DNA of 64,000 nt, from the NCBI GenBank assembly GCA_965203615.1, contig OZ241900.1, positions 2,790,001 to 2,854,000 of the forward strand, written 5' to 3'. The notes below the pieces were generated by a model. The model did not search any database and was not told the DNA's origin. It was given only the letters and a program-made list of their open reading frames with translations. Position 1 is the stretch's first letter. Each line of letters opens with the position of its first letter. Positions 43,724 through 52,440 of the stretch are shown here, piece after piece. Source of the stretch: VXNE01 sp965203615 (lineage in GTDB: Bacteria > Pseudomonadota > Gammaproteobacteria > Pseudomonadales > Azotimanducaceae). Made by a program: the position numbers and the translations under genes.

Positions 43724-44872
43724 ATGCCAAACCCGACAGTCTCCGCTCCCACCCACGCACTTGGCGAACTCATGCTTCGCCGGGTGATCGACGCTGCCCT
43801 GGACGGCATGATCGTGATCGATTCGCGGGGAATCGTGACGCTGTTCAATGCAGCCTGCGAACGGATTTTCGGGTACGCCCCGGACGAAGTGCTCGGGAAA
43901 AACGTCAGTATGCTTATGACATCGCCGGATCGGGAGAACCACGACACCTACCTGCGAAACTACCTGCGCTCGGGCATCCCGCGGGTCATCGGCATCGGCC
44001 GCGACGTGGTGGGCCGGCGCAAGGATGGTTCGACGATCCCGCTGCGGCTGGCTGTTGGCGAGCTGCGCGAGGGCGCCGAGCCGCCGTCGTTCGTGGGTAC
44101 CCTGCACGATCTCACGCAACAGCGCCGGGACCGGCAACGGATCGAGGAACTTCAATCCGAGCTCATGCGGGTAACGCGGGTTAGCGCGGTCGGCGAGATG
44201 GGATCGAGCCTCGCACACGAGCTCACCCAACCGCTCTCGGCCATCGTCGGGTTCGTCGAGGCGAGCGCCACGCTGCTCTCCGGTGCCGAGGTTCCGGACA
44301 AGGTCCGCGAGTACATGGACCAGGCGGTGACCCAGGTGCATCGCGCCGGCGCCGTCGTCCGCCATTTGCGTGACTTCACGAGCCGCGGAGACACCGAGCG
44401 CGGCGCCGAGAACATCAATGCGGTAGTGGAGGGGATTCTCGAACTCGCGATGCTCGGCTCGACCAGCGAGAGGATCGGGCTTCGTCTGGATCTCGCCCCC
44501 GACCTCCCGCCGGTTTTCGTCGACCACGTCCAGATCCAGCAGGTCGTGCTCAACCTGGTGCGCAACAGTCTGGACGTCCTGTCCGGTTGCGAGGCCGGCA
44601 CCGTCGTGGTCGCGACGAAGCGTCGGGGCGACGTCGTCGAAGTGGTCGTTCGAGACAACGGGCCCGGACTGGCCCCGGAGGTTCGCGAACGGCTGTTCGA
44701 GCCCTTTGTCTCGACCAAGCCGGACGGACTCGGCTTCGGCCTCAGCATTTGCCGCACGATCATCGATGCGCACGGCGGTGAAATCTCTGTCGACGACGAT
44801 TCAGCAGGCGGTACGACGTTCCGGTTCACGATTCCTGTGTTCGGCGAAGCGGGCGGGCAGGATGCAAAGTAA
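43724..44872 (+). CDS. FixL-like PAS sensor histidine kinase with haem-binding residues
   Basis: A 382-residue soluble kinase. The PAS domain (about 15-130) follows FixL closely: in ENHDTYLRNY His73 aligns with the haem-ligand His200 of rhizobial FixL, and Arg93 in VIGIGRDVVG aligns with Arg220, which senses O2. VGEMGSSLAHELTQPLSAI holds the phosphorylated His165, and NLVRNSLDVL, DNGPGLAPE and GLGFGLSIC form the ATP site. No membrane segments. It probably senses oxygen and phosphorylates the FixJ-like regulator, whose gene overlaps its end by 11 bases. The start at 43724 is chosen by homology; no clear ribosome site. Confidence 0.88.
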   Translation: MPNPTVSAPTHALGELMLRRVIDAALDGMIVIDSRGIVTLFNAACERIFGYAPDEVLGKNVSMLMTSPDRENHDTYLRNYLRSGIPRVIGIGRDVVGRRKDGSTIPLRLAVGELREGAEPPSFVGTLHDLTQQRRDRQRIEELQSELMRVTRVSAVGEMGSSLAHELTQPLSAIVGFVEASATLLSGAEVPDKVREYMDQAVTQVHRAGAVVRHLRDFTSRGDTERGAENINAVVEGILELAMLGSTSERIGLRLDLAPDLPPVFVDHVQIQQVVLNLVRNSLDVLSGCEAGTVVVATKRRGDVVEVVVRDNGPGLAPEVRERLFEPFVSTKPDGLGFGLSICRTIIDAHGGEISVDDDSAGGTTFRFTIPVFGEAGGQDAK

Positions 44873-45503
44873 GTTGATCGTGGTCGTGGACGACGACGCG
44901 GCCGTGCGCGCGTCGCTGGATGCGCTGCTCGCCTCGGAGGGCTACCGAACGACGCTATTCGCCACCGGATCCGCGTTTCTCGGTTCCCTGCATGAACTCG
45001 CGGGATCCTGCGTCCTGCTGGATGTCAAGATGCCGGGGCTGGACGGACTGGAGGTCCAGCGTTGCCTGAACCAGCTCGGCGCCAAGCTGCCGGTCATCAT
45101 CGTCACTGGTCATGGCGACGTTTCCATGGCTGTGCAGGCGATGCGTGAGGGGGCGGTCGATTTTCTCGAGAAGCCAGTACAACGCGACCGGCTGATGGAG
45201 AGCATTTCGAGGGCGTTCGGCGGGGCCAGCGATCGGCGCCCCGGCGAACACGAAAGGACCGCCATCGCCGCGCGGATCGGAGCGCTGTCGACGCGCGAGC
45301 GGCAGGTCCTCGAGCAGTTGGTGATGGGCAGGCCCAACAAGGTTGTGGCGTTCGAGCTGGGGATCAGTCCGCGCACGGTCGAGGTGTACCGCCGCAACGT
45401 CATGACCAAGACCGGCGCGCGCAGCCTGCCCCACCTGGTGCGGATGGCCCTCGTCGCCGGCATCGACCCGCTTGGCGAGCCCAACTCGGCGACGATCCTG
45501 TAG
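44862..45503 (+). CDS. FixJ-family response regulator
   Basis: A 213-residue regulator. The receiver domain (5-118) has DDD at 10-12, the phosphorylated Asp54 in VLLDVKMPGLDG, GHGDVSMAVQAMREGAVDFLEKP with the switch Thr and Lys, and then a LuxR/FixJ helix-turn-helix (LSTRERQVLEQL, NKVVAFELGISPRTVEVYRR, RSLPHLVRMALVAG). It would bind DNA when phosphorylated by the preceding kinase; the two genes overlap. It is the likely binder of the shared element upstream of hsp20 and the second uspA. Confidence 0.92.
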   Translation: MQSKLIVVVDDDAAVRASLDALLASEGYRTTLFATGSAFLGSLHELAGSCVLLDVKMPGLDGLEVQRCLNQLGAKLPVIIVTGHGDVSMAVQAMREGAVDFLEKPVQRDRLMESISRAFGGASDRRPGEHERTAIAARIGALSTRERQVLEQLVMGRPNKVVAFELGISPRTVEVYRRNVMTKTGARSLPHLVRMALVAGIDPLGEPNSATIL

Positions 45504-45583
45504 GCGTAGCCGGGCTTCGGCCCGGGCCAGCGAAGATGTTCGCATCGCTGGTCTGCGGCGATGGCGCAGCCCGATTGCGTGGT

Positions 45584-45634
45584 TTCACCTAAGGTCAATT
45601 GCCGAAGTGCGCGACGGCTGACGATGACATACAT
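45584..45634 (+). promoter_or_regulatory. Shared promoter element, copy 2 (upstream of second uspA)
   Basis: A 30-base block at 45584-45613 (starts TTCACCTAAGGTCAATT, ends AAGTGCGCG), 27 of 30 identical to 42193-42222. The -10-like CATACAT begins at 45628, at the same distance from the block as in copy 1. The uspA ATG lies 78 bases downstream of the block. The core CCTAAGGTCAATTGCC recalls the layout of rhizobial FixJ boxes, but I cannot verify this here. Confidence 0.65.
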
Positions 45635-45690
45635 TCGGACTCGGTGTCAGCGCGATTCAACGTCGTATCGAACCCGGAGGAAGCGAGAAT

Positions 45691-46182
45691 ATGCCCCCCT
45701 ATCGACGTGTCCTGGTGGCGATCGACGTCACGCAGGAATCTCGGCAGATTGTCGAATGCGCGGCAGCCATTGTCGACGCATTCGATGCGGAACTGCACAT
45801 CCTGCACGCCATCGAGCCCTCGAGCCTCGCCTACGGCGGCGTCAGGCTGACGGACCTGCATTCCGATGAGATGCTGGAGATGCACAAGCGTGCGAATGCG
45901 CGGCTGGCGGAACTCGGCGACGAGTTCGGGATACCGAAGAAGCGCCGACACCTGATCACGGGACGGCCGACCAGCGAAATCCACCGCCTCGCCCAGACGA
46001 AGCTCGCGGATCTCGTCGTCGTCGGCAGTCACGGTCGCCACGGCTTCGGGTTGCTGCTGGGTTCGACCGCCAACGGCGTGCTCCACGGTGCGAAATGCGA
46101 CGTGCTCGCGGTTCGGGTCAAGGCGACCGCCGGACGGACTGCGGGGCGGAGGTCCGCGGACCGCCTGGCCGAGACGGTCTGA
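45691..46182 (+). CDS. Universal stress protein (UspA family), copy 2
   Basis: A 163-residue Usp: RRVLVAIDVTQESRQIVEC at the start, AELHILHAIEPSS, and LADLVVVGSHGRHGFGLLLGST with the nucleotide loop, plus a basic C-terminal tail. It is a paralogue of the protein at 42955-43407. CCCGGAGGAAG precedes the ATG. The shared promoter element is directly upstream, so it probably belongs to the same stress response as hsp20. Confidence 0.92.
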   Translation: MPPYRRVLVAIDVTQESRQIVECAAAIVDAFDAELHILHAIEPSSLAYGGVRLTDLHSDEMLEMHKRANARLAELGDEFGIPKKRRHLITGRPTSEIHRLAQTKLADLVVVGSHGRHGFGLLLGSTANGVLHGAKCDVLAVRVKATAGRTAGRRSADRLAETV

Positions 46183-46368
46183 AACCGGTGGCCATGCGGG
46201 CGTCCACGCGGCCGACCGACGGCCCCGCGAGCCGCGCCGGATCCGATGGACAAGGCAAGCCTCTGCAAGGGCGTGTTCGCGGGGCCCGCGCCGGTTGATC
46301 GGCACCGCCTGGAAGGCATGGGGTTGTCCATGGATCAACGAAGTCACCTCTGCCTGTACGCGTCCAGG

Positions 46369-47670
46369 TCAAGGCGCGGAGGCGAACCCGGCGCTCAGCG
46401 CCAGTACGCCTGCCGCAGCCAGGATCGCGACTACCAGCCCCGCACCGGTTCTGAGGGCCAGGCCCAAACCGCCTGTCACAGCGACCATGACCGGTTTGAC
46501 CAGGGTATTCGTCACTATGGCAATGACCACGCCAGCCGCCGCGACCATGACCGTCGCCGTGCCGTCGGCGACCATCGTCGAAAAGGACAGGACGATGGGA
46601 TCCACGTCGGTGATCCCCGACAGTGCCGCCAGAAGGTACAACCCGACGTCGCCGTACCAGTCTTGGGCGAACCGCGCCAGCACCATGATCACGGCGAGGA
46701 TCAGCCCGAACTGGACGGCGGTCCGCAAGTCGAGCGGGTTCTTCGGCGTGAACTGGTGGTCCACGCCGGCCGCATCCACCGTGCCCGCCCTGTGCACACA
46801 CCATGCACAAATGGCCGCTCCGACGACGGTCGCTGCCATGAGCGGCCAGAGCAGCGCGGATGCGACCGCCGGCGCGAAGACGGTGGCGATCACGAGAACC
46901 CTGGGGAACATCACGCTCGAAGCGCCGATGATCCCGGCGGCGAACAGATTGCGCCCTTCGGGATGTTCTCGGGCCAGGCGACCGAGGTTGATCGCCACGG
47001 CGGTCGAGGAAACCAGTCCGCCGAGCAGCGCCGCGGCAAGAATGCCGCGCCTGTCGCCGACCAGCGAGACGGCGACGTAGCCGACGTACGACACGCCCGC
47101 GATGACCACGACCATGAGCCAGAGCTGAAAGGGATTCAGTGCCTGCAGCGGCCCGAACCCCTGGTTGGGCAGGACTGGCAGCACCACGACGGAGATCAGC
47201 AACAGCCGCAAGGTCGCAACGAGTTCGCGTCGGTCGATGCGGGCCAGCAGTCCGTGCAGTTCGAGCTTGACGCTGAGCAGAAGAGCGACAACCACGGTCG
47301 CTGCTGCGGCCGGCAGAATGAGGCCCCGACCAGCCATGGCGCCAAGCCCGAACGTGAGCAGCGCCGCAACCAGTGTTGTGATGCCCAGATCGTCCTGTCG
47401 GTCGGACTGGCGCCAGTACGCAACTGCCGTGAGCAGGCCGAGCGATGCGAGTGCCGCCGAAACGAACAGCGCACCCAGGTCGTCGGCCAGAACAGCGGCG
47501 GTTGCGCCGAGCAGGCCGATGATGCCGAAGGTGCGGATGCCGGCCACTCGCACACCCTCGCCGGCGTCGCGCTCCTCCCACCCGCGCTCGAGGCCGATCA
47601 GCAGCCCGAGGGCCAGCGCCACGCCCAGGCGGGGCAGGATGTCGAGTGGCGCAAACGATAGGGAATCCAT
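46369..47670 (-). CDS. MgtC/SapB-DUF4010 family membrane protein
   Basis: A 433-residue integral membrane protein with about 12 hydrophobic segments. The MgtC-like N-terminus (LPRLGVALALGLLIGLERGW, GVRVAGIRTFGIIGLLGA) is followed by the DUF4010 half (LAALLGGLVSSTAVAINLGRLA; LYLLAALSGITDVDPIVLS). Function not established; MgtC relatives modulate ion or phosphate balance. The start at ATG 47670 (MDSLSF) is chosen because upstream codons lack homology. It is divergent from the CYTH-CHAD gene. Large opposite-strand open frames here are shadows. Confidence 0.87.
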   Translation of the reverse strand: MDSLSFAPLDILPRLGVALALGLLIGLERGWEERDAGEGVRVAGIRTFGIIGLLGATAAVLADDLGALFVSAALASLGLLTAVAYWRQSDRQDDLGITTLVAALLTFGLGAMAGRGLILPAAAATVVVALLLSVKLELHGLLARIDRRELVATLRLLLISVVVLPVLPNQGFGPLQALNPFQLWLMVVVIAGVSYVGYVAVSLVGDRRGILAAALLGGLVSSTAVAINLGRLAREHPEGRNLFAAGIIGASSVMFPRVLVIATVFAPAVASALLWPLMAATVVGAAICAWCVHRAGTVDAAGVDHQFTPKNPLDLRTAVQFGLILAVIMVLARFAQDWYGDVGLYLLAALSGITDVDPIVLSFSTMVADGTATVMVAAAGVVIAIVTNTLVKPVMVAVTGGLGLALRTGAGLVVAILAAAGVLALSAGFASAP

Positions 47671-47839
47671 GTTCGGGGGACGATTTCGGTCTGGACTACG
47701 GGCACGCGACCAGGGGGCCACTAGCATAGTACGAACACCCGGACGATTGTCTCGTGATGGATGCCGGGACAGCAACGCGGCACTCCGCTATGCCAGGGAG
47801 CACGGCTGGTCGTTCATTCGACGGCTTGGAGTGTGAGAA

Positions 47840-49381
47840 ATGGCGGATGACCTGAACGACTCAGACCATGGGACGGCCCCTTCTCCGGACACCTGCTCCC
47901 CGAGGGATGGGCGTTTTTCGGAAGTCGAACTGAAACTGACCGGAGACGCTGATGTGCTCTCGGCCGTGTTTGACCGATCGGGCGGCGGCGTGGCACCCGG
48001 CTCGCGCGTCGTGAGCACGTACTACGATACAACCGACTGCGCCCTTTGGCGCAAGGGGTTCGCATTCAGACTGCGCCCGCATCACGGCCGGTACGAACTG
48101 ACCTTGAAACGGGAACGGGGACTCGTGCGCAGCGAGTGGAAATCGGATGTATGCGCGCCGGTAGTGGACTTCGCCCGATTGCCGGACGATGCGCCTCACG
48201 ACGAGTTGCGCTCCTACTCCTCCGGGCTTGTTCCGTTGTTTGCGAGCGAGGTCACGCGCCGCCAGACACGCTTCAGGGCGGGGGATGCCTGGATGGAGCT
48301 GTCGCTTGATGTCGGCCGGATTCTGGCTGGTGGACGCCAGGAGCGGATAACCGAGCTCGAGTTCGAATTGCAGAGCGGTCCGGTGGCCGACATGCTGCGT
48401 CACGTCCGGACCATCGTGGCGGATCGCCGGCTGTCTGTCTTTACGTGTTCCAAGGCGGCGCGGGGCATGTTGCTGGTAGACAACGGACCCCCCGCTCATG
48501 CCAGGGCGCCCCGAACACACCTGGACGCCGACGACACTGTCGACGATGCCGTCAGGCACATCGTCGCGGGCGTCTCGACCCAGATCCTCGAGAACGTCCC
48601 GCTTGTCACAGCCGGCTGCGACGGCGAGGCCATACATCAGTTGCGCGTGGCGCTGCGGCGTCTCCGCACCCTCATCGGGCTCTTTCGCCCGTACCTGGGG
48701 CCGCGCGCCATTGCTCTTGAAGAGGTTGCGAGAGGGGCGCTAAGACGGTTGGGCGCAGTGAGGGATCTCGATGTTCTGGTCTCGGAGACCCTTCCAAGCA
48801 TTCGACGGGACGGGGTAGGGGAGCGAGGTCCCGCCGACCTTGCGGCAGGTGCCCGGAAGCGGATGGTCGATGCCCGTATGGAAGTCGGGAAGCTGGTGTT
48901 CAGTCCGTCCTTCAACTGCTTTTTGATCGACCTGTTGCTCGTCGCGCATTGCGGCGGATTGGTGACCCGCAACGGCGACATGCCGGTTGGCAGCGTCGCG
49001 AAGCAGTTGCTTCAGGAGCGCCACCGGCAGTTGCTGAGGGCCGGCAGGAACTTCTCGACGCTGACGGATCGGCAACGGCACGAAGTGCGCATTGCGGCAA
49101 AGAAACTGCGCTATGCCTGCGACTTTTTCCGCGCGCTCTATCCTGCGGACTCGACGCGCGCGTACATTCGGCGACTGGCCAAGCTGCAGAATCACCTTGG
49201 ACGCTTCAATGACCTGATGGTGGGTGAGCGTTTAGCGGCCGAATTGCTGGGCAACGGGGATCGGCAGGCAGTCAGCGCGGCAACGGTCAAGCGGCTGTGC
49301 GAAGACCGCCGCCGCGCCAACGAATCGCTACTGCTGCGCAACTGGGAGCGCGCCGCTCGGGCAAAAGCGTTCTGGCGGTAA
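47840..49381 (+). CDS. CYTH and CHAD domain protein (inorganic triphosphatase type)
   Basis: A 513-residue protein. The CYTH domain (about 28-215) begins with EVELKLTGD, the E-x-E-x-K signature of triphosphate-hydrolysing enzymes such as YgiF, and has YYDTTDCALWRKGFAFRLR and LTLKRE with the basic tunnel residues. The CHAD domain (about 235-500) is helical and His/Arg-rich (IHQLRVALRRLRTL; RHEVRIAAKKLRYACDFF) and binds polyphosphate in known cases. Together with the nearby ppk2 it suggests polyphosphate metabolism in the stress response. Confidence 0.9.
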   Translation: MADDLNDSDHGTAPSPDTCSPRDGRFSEVELKLTGDADVLSAVFDRSGGGVAPGSRVVSTYYDTTDCALWRKGFAFRLRPHHGRYELTLKRERGLVRSEWKSDVCAPVVDFARLPDDAPHDELRSYSSGLVPLFASEVTRRQTRFRAGDAWMELSLDVGRILAGGRQERITELEFELQSGPVADMLRHVRTIVADRRLSVFTCSKAARGMLLVDNGPPAHARAPRTHLDADDTVDDAVRHIVAGVSTQILENVPLVTAGCDGEAIHQLRVALRRLRTLIGLFRPYLGPRAIALEEVARGALRRLGAVRDLDVLVSETLPSIRRDGVGERGPADLAAGARKRMVDARMEVGKLVFSPSFNCFLIDLLLVAHCGGLVTRNGDMPVGSVAKQLLQERHRQLLRAGRNFSTLTDRQRHEVRIAAKKLRYACDFFRALYPADSTRAYIRRLAKLQNHLGRFNDLMVGERLAAELLGNGDRQAVSAATVKRLCEDRRRANESLLLRNWERAARAKAFWR

Positions 49382-49573
49382 TCGACATCGGCCCCGCTCG
49401 CGGCTTCGTGCAGATTGGACCAGGACGACAACGCCTTGCCGTTTGGATGCGACCCCGCGAACTCGAGAGCAGGAGGGGGAACCGGCCGTCATGTCCAGCC
49501 CCGTTTTGGCAGTTGTCGAATGCGGGGGCATCTCGGGGTCAGGATATGGCCCGTTTACTGTACATCGTGATAT

Positions 49574-49589
49574 AGGCATAATTTTGCCT
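49574..49589. promoter_or_regulatory. Short inverted repeat upstream of the first hipBA pair
   Basis: AGGCA (49574-49578) and TGCCT (49585-49589) flank an A+T-rich centre, in an A+T-rich stretch (49560-49635) unlike the surrounding DNA. A direct repeat TTTAATAT occurs at about 49600 and 49630, the second touching the antitoxin ATG. Either could be the autoregulatory site. Confidence 0.3.
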
Positions 49590-49635
49590 TCTAAAAGCGT
49601 TTAATATAGTTAAGAGGTCACATATAGCCTTTAAT

Positions 49636-49983
49636 ATGTCAAATATCTTGACGCTAAGCGGACTGCGGTCCGAGATCGGCGGCCGCCTAGCTCGGTTGCG
49701 GCTTGACAGGAACGTGACGCAGGAGGCGCTCGCGCGGGACGCCGGGATCGCGTTGCGCACGCTACGTCGGCTTGAGGCGGGTTCGCCTTGCAGCCTTGAC
49801 AGTTTCCTGCGCGTCGCGCTCGCCCTCGGAGTGGGAGACGCGCTTGCCGCCGCTCTACCGTCGAGCGACATCCGTCCAATTGAGCGCGTGGCCGCGCGCG
49901 GCACCGAACGCCGCCGGGCGAGGGCCGCGAGGGACCGTGCACCGGAAGCCACATGGTCGTGGGGCGAGGAGTCGCGTGACTGA
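49636..49983 (+). CDS. HipB-like Xre-family antitoxin (first hipBA pair)
   Basis: A 115-residue protein with an Xre helix-turn-helix at about residues 10-70 (IGGRLARLRLDRNVTQEALARD, IALRTLRRLEAGS, LDSFLRVALALG). The C-terminal part is Arg-rich. It would bind and restrain the HipA-like kinase encoded next; the two genes overlap by 8 bases. There is no clear ribosome site before ATG 49636, and the upstream DNA is A+T-rich, which suggests acquisition. Confidence 0.82.
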   Translation: MSNILTLSGLRSEIGGRLARLRLDRNVTQEALARDAGIALRTLRRLEAGSPCSLDSFLRVALALGVGDALAAALPSSDIRPIERVAARGTERRRARAARDRAPEATWSWGEESRD

Positions 49984-51307
49984 CGCGAACGTCGAACTCT
50001 GGGGACGGCGCATCGGTGCCGTTTCGTGGGACGAGGCGCGCGCAGTCGGGGTGTTCCAGTACGAGCCGGCGTTCGCGCGCGCCGGCATCGAGCTGTCACC
50101 GATCGTCATGCCCGTCCAGGAGGTGCCATACGTGTTTCCCGCGCTCGGGCGGGATGCCTTCAGGGGTTTGCCCGGTCTCCTGGCTGACGCGCTGCCGGAC
50201 AGCTTCGGAAACAGTCTTATCGACGTGTGGCTGGCCGAGACCGGTCGCAGCGCGGAGTCGTTCAACCCCGTGGACCGGCTTTGCTATGTCGGTACCCGGG
50301 GCATGGGCGCGCTCGAGTTTCGTCCCGCGATTGGCGGAAGCGGCCGGCGGCACGCAATCGATATCGCGCAACTGGTGGATCTGGCGACACGCGCGCTTGA
50401 GCAACGTGGCGGTTTGAGCGGACGCCTCGGCGGGCGCGACGACCGGACTCCGCTTGAGGATATCCTGAGCGTCGGGACCTCGGCCGGCGGAGCCCGGGCG
50501 AAGGCGGTGCTCGCCTGGAACCCGGCAAACGGCGAGTTCCGGTCCGGCCAGGTGGACACGGCGGCGGGTTTCGAGCACTGGATCCTCAAGTTCGACGGCG
50601 TCGCGAACAATCGGGATCGGGAACTGGCCGACCCGCTCGGTTTCGGCCGCATCGAGTACGCATACTCCGGGATGGCGCGTGCGGCGGGGATCGAGATGGC
50701 GGCGTGCCGGCTGCACCACGAAGGCGGCCGCAGCCACTTCATGACGCGGCGCTTCGACCGCCAAGCGGACGGCCGGAAATTGCACATGCAGTCGCTCGGG
50801 GCGCTGCGGCACTTCGATTACAACGTTGCGGGCGCGTATGCGTACGAGCAGGCGGTCGAGACGATCCGGCTGCTCGGTCTCGGGATGCGCGAGGTCGAGC
50901 AGCAGGTGCGCCGTGCCGTGTTCAACGTGGTCGCCCGGAATCAGGACGATCACGTGAAGAACATCGCGTTCCTGATGGACCGGAATGGGGCATGGCGACT
51001 CTCGCCCGCCTACGACGTCGCGTACGCGTACAACCCCGATGGCCCCTGGACGCGCGAGCACCAGATGAGCCTCGCTGGCAAGCGCAGCGGGTTCGAGCGC
51101 GACGAGGTGCTTCGCTTCGCGGTGGATTCGGGGGTCAAGCGACCGGCCGCCCGCCGCATTGTCGATGAGGTCGTGTCTGCGGTAGCGGACTGGCCGCGCT
51201 TCGCGGCGGATGCCGGTGTGCCGGCGGAGGACATCCGGCGTATTGCCAGGACGCACCGCCTCGCGCTGGGTCTCGGGCAGGCCAGGGAGGCGGTCGAGGC
51301 CGGGTAG
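49976..51307 (+). CDS. HipA-like Ser/Thr kinase toxin (first pair)
   Basis: A 443-residue HipA-family kinase. The N-terminal domain (about 1-110) is HipA_N (GLPGLLADALPDSFGNSLID). The kinase core has DILSVGTSAGGARAKAVLAW, the nucleotide loop, NQDDHVKNIAFLMD with the catalytic Asp, and LSPAYDVAYAY with the metal-binding Asp. HipA phosphorylates glutamyl-tRNA synthetase in E. coli; relatives have other targets. The start is GTG 49976, overlapping the antitoxin end by 8 bases. E. coli HipA is 440 residues. Confidence 0.88.
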   Translation: MTDANVELWGRRIGAVSWDEARAVGVFQYEPAFARAGIELSPIVMPVQEVPYVFPALGRDAFRGLPGLLADALPDSFGNSLIDVWLAETGRSAESFNPVDRLCYVGTRGMGALEFRPAIGGSGRRHAIDIAQLVDLATRALEQRGGLSGRLGGRDDRTPLEDILSVGTSAGGARAKAVLAWNPANGEFRSGQVDTAAGFEHWILKFDGVANNRDRELADPLGFGRIEYAYSGMARAAGIEMAACRLHHEGGRSHFMTRRFDRQADGRKLHMQSLGALRHFDYNVAGAYAYEQAVETIRLLGLGMREVEQQVRRAVFNVVARNQDDHVKNIAFLMDRNGAWRLSPAYDVAYAYNPDGPWTREHQMSLAGKRSGFERDEVLRFAVDSGVKRPAARRIVDEVVSAVADWPRFAADAGVPAEDIRRIARTHRLALGLGQAREAVEAG

Positions 51308-51402
51308 CGGGCGGCGGGGGCGAATCTCGCCCACTGGTCCATGAGAACGCGGCGTTGGTCGAAGAAGAGGTCGGAGAGAAAGTCAGCAGATCGTGGTGTT
51401 TC

Positions 51403-51431
51403 TTGACAATGAATCATATGAGGCTTACGTT
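51403..51431 (+). promoter_or_regulatory. Possible promoter of the second RES-Xre pair
   Basis: A consensus TTGACA (51403-51408) is followed 17 bases later by TACGTT (51426-51431), a weak -10. The antitoxin ATG is at 51440, so a leaderless or very short-leader transcript is implied. ATATGAG occurs twice here (51417 and 51437) and could be part of an operator. Confidence 0.35.
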
Positions 51432-51439
51432 TGATTTAT

Positions 51440-51883
51440 ATGAGCGTCCCAGCCAGTGAAATAGCGAGAGTCCTGGGCGGAAGACGTGTGCTCGGCCGTA
51501 CTGTCAGCAATATGCGCGAGCTCGATTCCATCGTCCGTGAAGGCATGCCAAAGAGCGCGTTGGACCGATTGCTCGTGTATCTCACGGTGCCGAATCGCGG
51601 CAAGGATCTGTCCGTGCAGTTGCGCAACAAGATTGTCCCGCGGGCGACCTACCAGCGTGTCGATCGATTCAATCAGCAAGTCGGTGAAACGACGGAACGC
51701 CTGGCGCGTCTCTACGCGCTGGCACTGTCGGTGTTCGAGGATGGCGCTGCGGCAACGCGGTTTCTGATGAATCCGCATCCCGAACTGGACGGTCGTAGGC
51801 CGTTCGACGTCGCACTCACGGAGATTGGTGGCCGCGAGGTCGAAGAGGTCATGGCGCGAGGCCTGCATGGCCTCCCCGCGTGA
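51440..51883 (+). CDS. Xre/MbcA/ParS-type antitoxin (second RES pair)
   Basis: A 147-residue protein. The N-terminal half is helix-turn-helix-like (MRELDSIVREGMPKSALDRL; IVPRATYQR). The MbcA/ParS part is ERLARLYALALSVFEDGAAA, then MNPHPELDGRRPFDVAL. It is too different from the antitoxin at 35803 to be a recent copy. ATG 51440 has no ribosome site. Its stop overlaps the toxin start (GTGA). Confidence 0.85.
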   Translation: MSVPASEIARVLGGRRVLGRTVSNMRELDSIVREGMPKSALDRLLVYLTVPNRGKDLSVQLRNKIVPRATYQRVDRFNQQVGETTERLARLYALALSVFEDGAAATRFLMNPHPELDGRRPFDVALTEIGGREVEEVMARGLHGLPA

Positions 51884-52341
51884 GACGCGCCTACCGGATT
51901 GTCAGCCCCGAATATCCTTACTTTGACGGGAGCGGCACCCACCGTTGGGGAAGTCGCTGGATCAGCCCCGGCCGATGGGTTGTGCATGGGGCCGAAACCT
52001 ACGCGCTCGCCGTACTCGAGAATCTCGTTCATTGGCAGACGAGCGCCCTACCCCCCAACCTGGTATGCGTGCAAGTGAGAATTCCCAATGCACTCGAGCA
52101 GGAACAGCTCGACCCGAAGGATGCGCCGGTATTGTCAGAGACAGACTACGCCGCAAGCCGCACCATTGGCGATGATTGGTACGATCGTGGCGAGACCGCA
52201 GTCCTGTGGGTCCCATCGATCGTATCGCCTTACGAATCGAACATCCTGTTCAATCAACGGCACCCTGATTTTTCCAGGGTCGTTATCGGTGATCCGACAC
52301 CGGCACGCCTGGACCCTCGGCTCCGGACAATCCGTGATTGA
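51880..52341 (+). CDS. RES-domain toxin (second pair)
   Basis: A 153-residue RES protein: RRAYRIVSPEYPYFDGSG with the early Arg, HRWGSRWISPGRWVVHGAETYALAVLENL as the main block with Arg, Tyr and Glu, and SNILFNQRHPDFSRVVIG at the end. It is expected to consume NAD+ when freed. The GTG start at 51880 overlaps the antitoxin stop. It sits between two hipBA pairs in a row of plus-strand toxin-antitoxin genes. Confidence 0.86.
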   Translation: MRRAYRIVSPEYPYFDGSGTHRWGSRWISPGRWVVHGAETYALAVLENLVHWQTSALPPNLVCVQVRIPNALEQEQLDPKDAPVLSETDYAASRTIGDDWYDRGETAVLWVPSIVSPYESNILFNQRHPDFSRVVIGDPTPARLDPRLRTIRD

Positions 52342-52400
52342 TCACACGCACGGGCGACAGAGCCTGCCAGACCTCAATGAGCATCTGTGTAAACTTCGTG

Positions 52401-52424
52401 ATACGTTATATCCGTTTAACGTAT
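52401..52424. promoter_or_regulatory. Perfect inverted-repeat operator upstream of the second hipBA
   Basis: ATACGTTA (52401-52408) and TAACGTAT (52417-52424) are exact reverse complements 8 bases apart, ending 16 bases before the antitoxin ATG. The size and spacing suit a dimer of an Xre regulator, probably the HipB-like product of the next gene. Confidence 0.6.
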
Positions 52425-52440
52425 TAGAAAGAACACTAGA

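Noticed and set aside
43280..44773. A 497-residue minus-strand open frame
   Set aside because: It is antisense to the FixL-like kinase, whose motifs are unmistakable. The composition is that of a shadow frame.
46246..47661. A 471-residue plus-strand open frame antisense to the DUF4010 gene
   Set aside because: It is rich in Arg, Gln, Gly and His without domain patterns, while the opposite strand gives a clear membrane protein.
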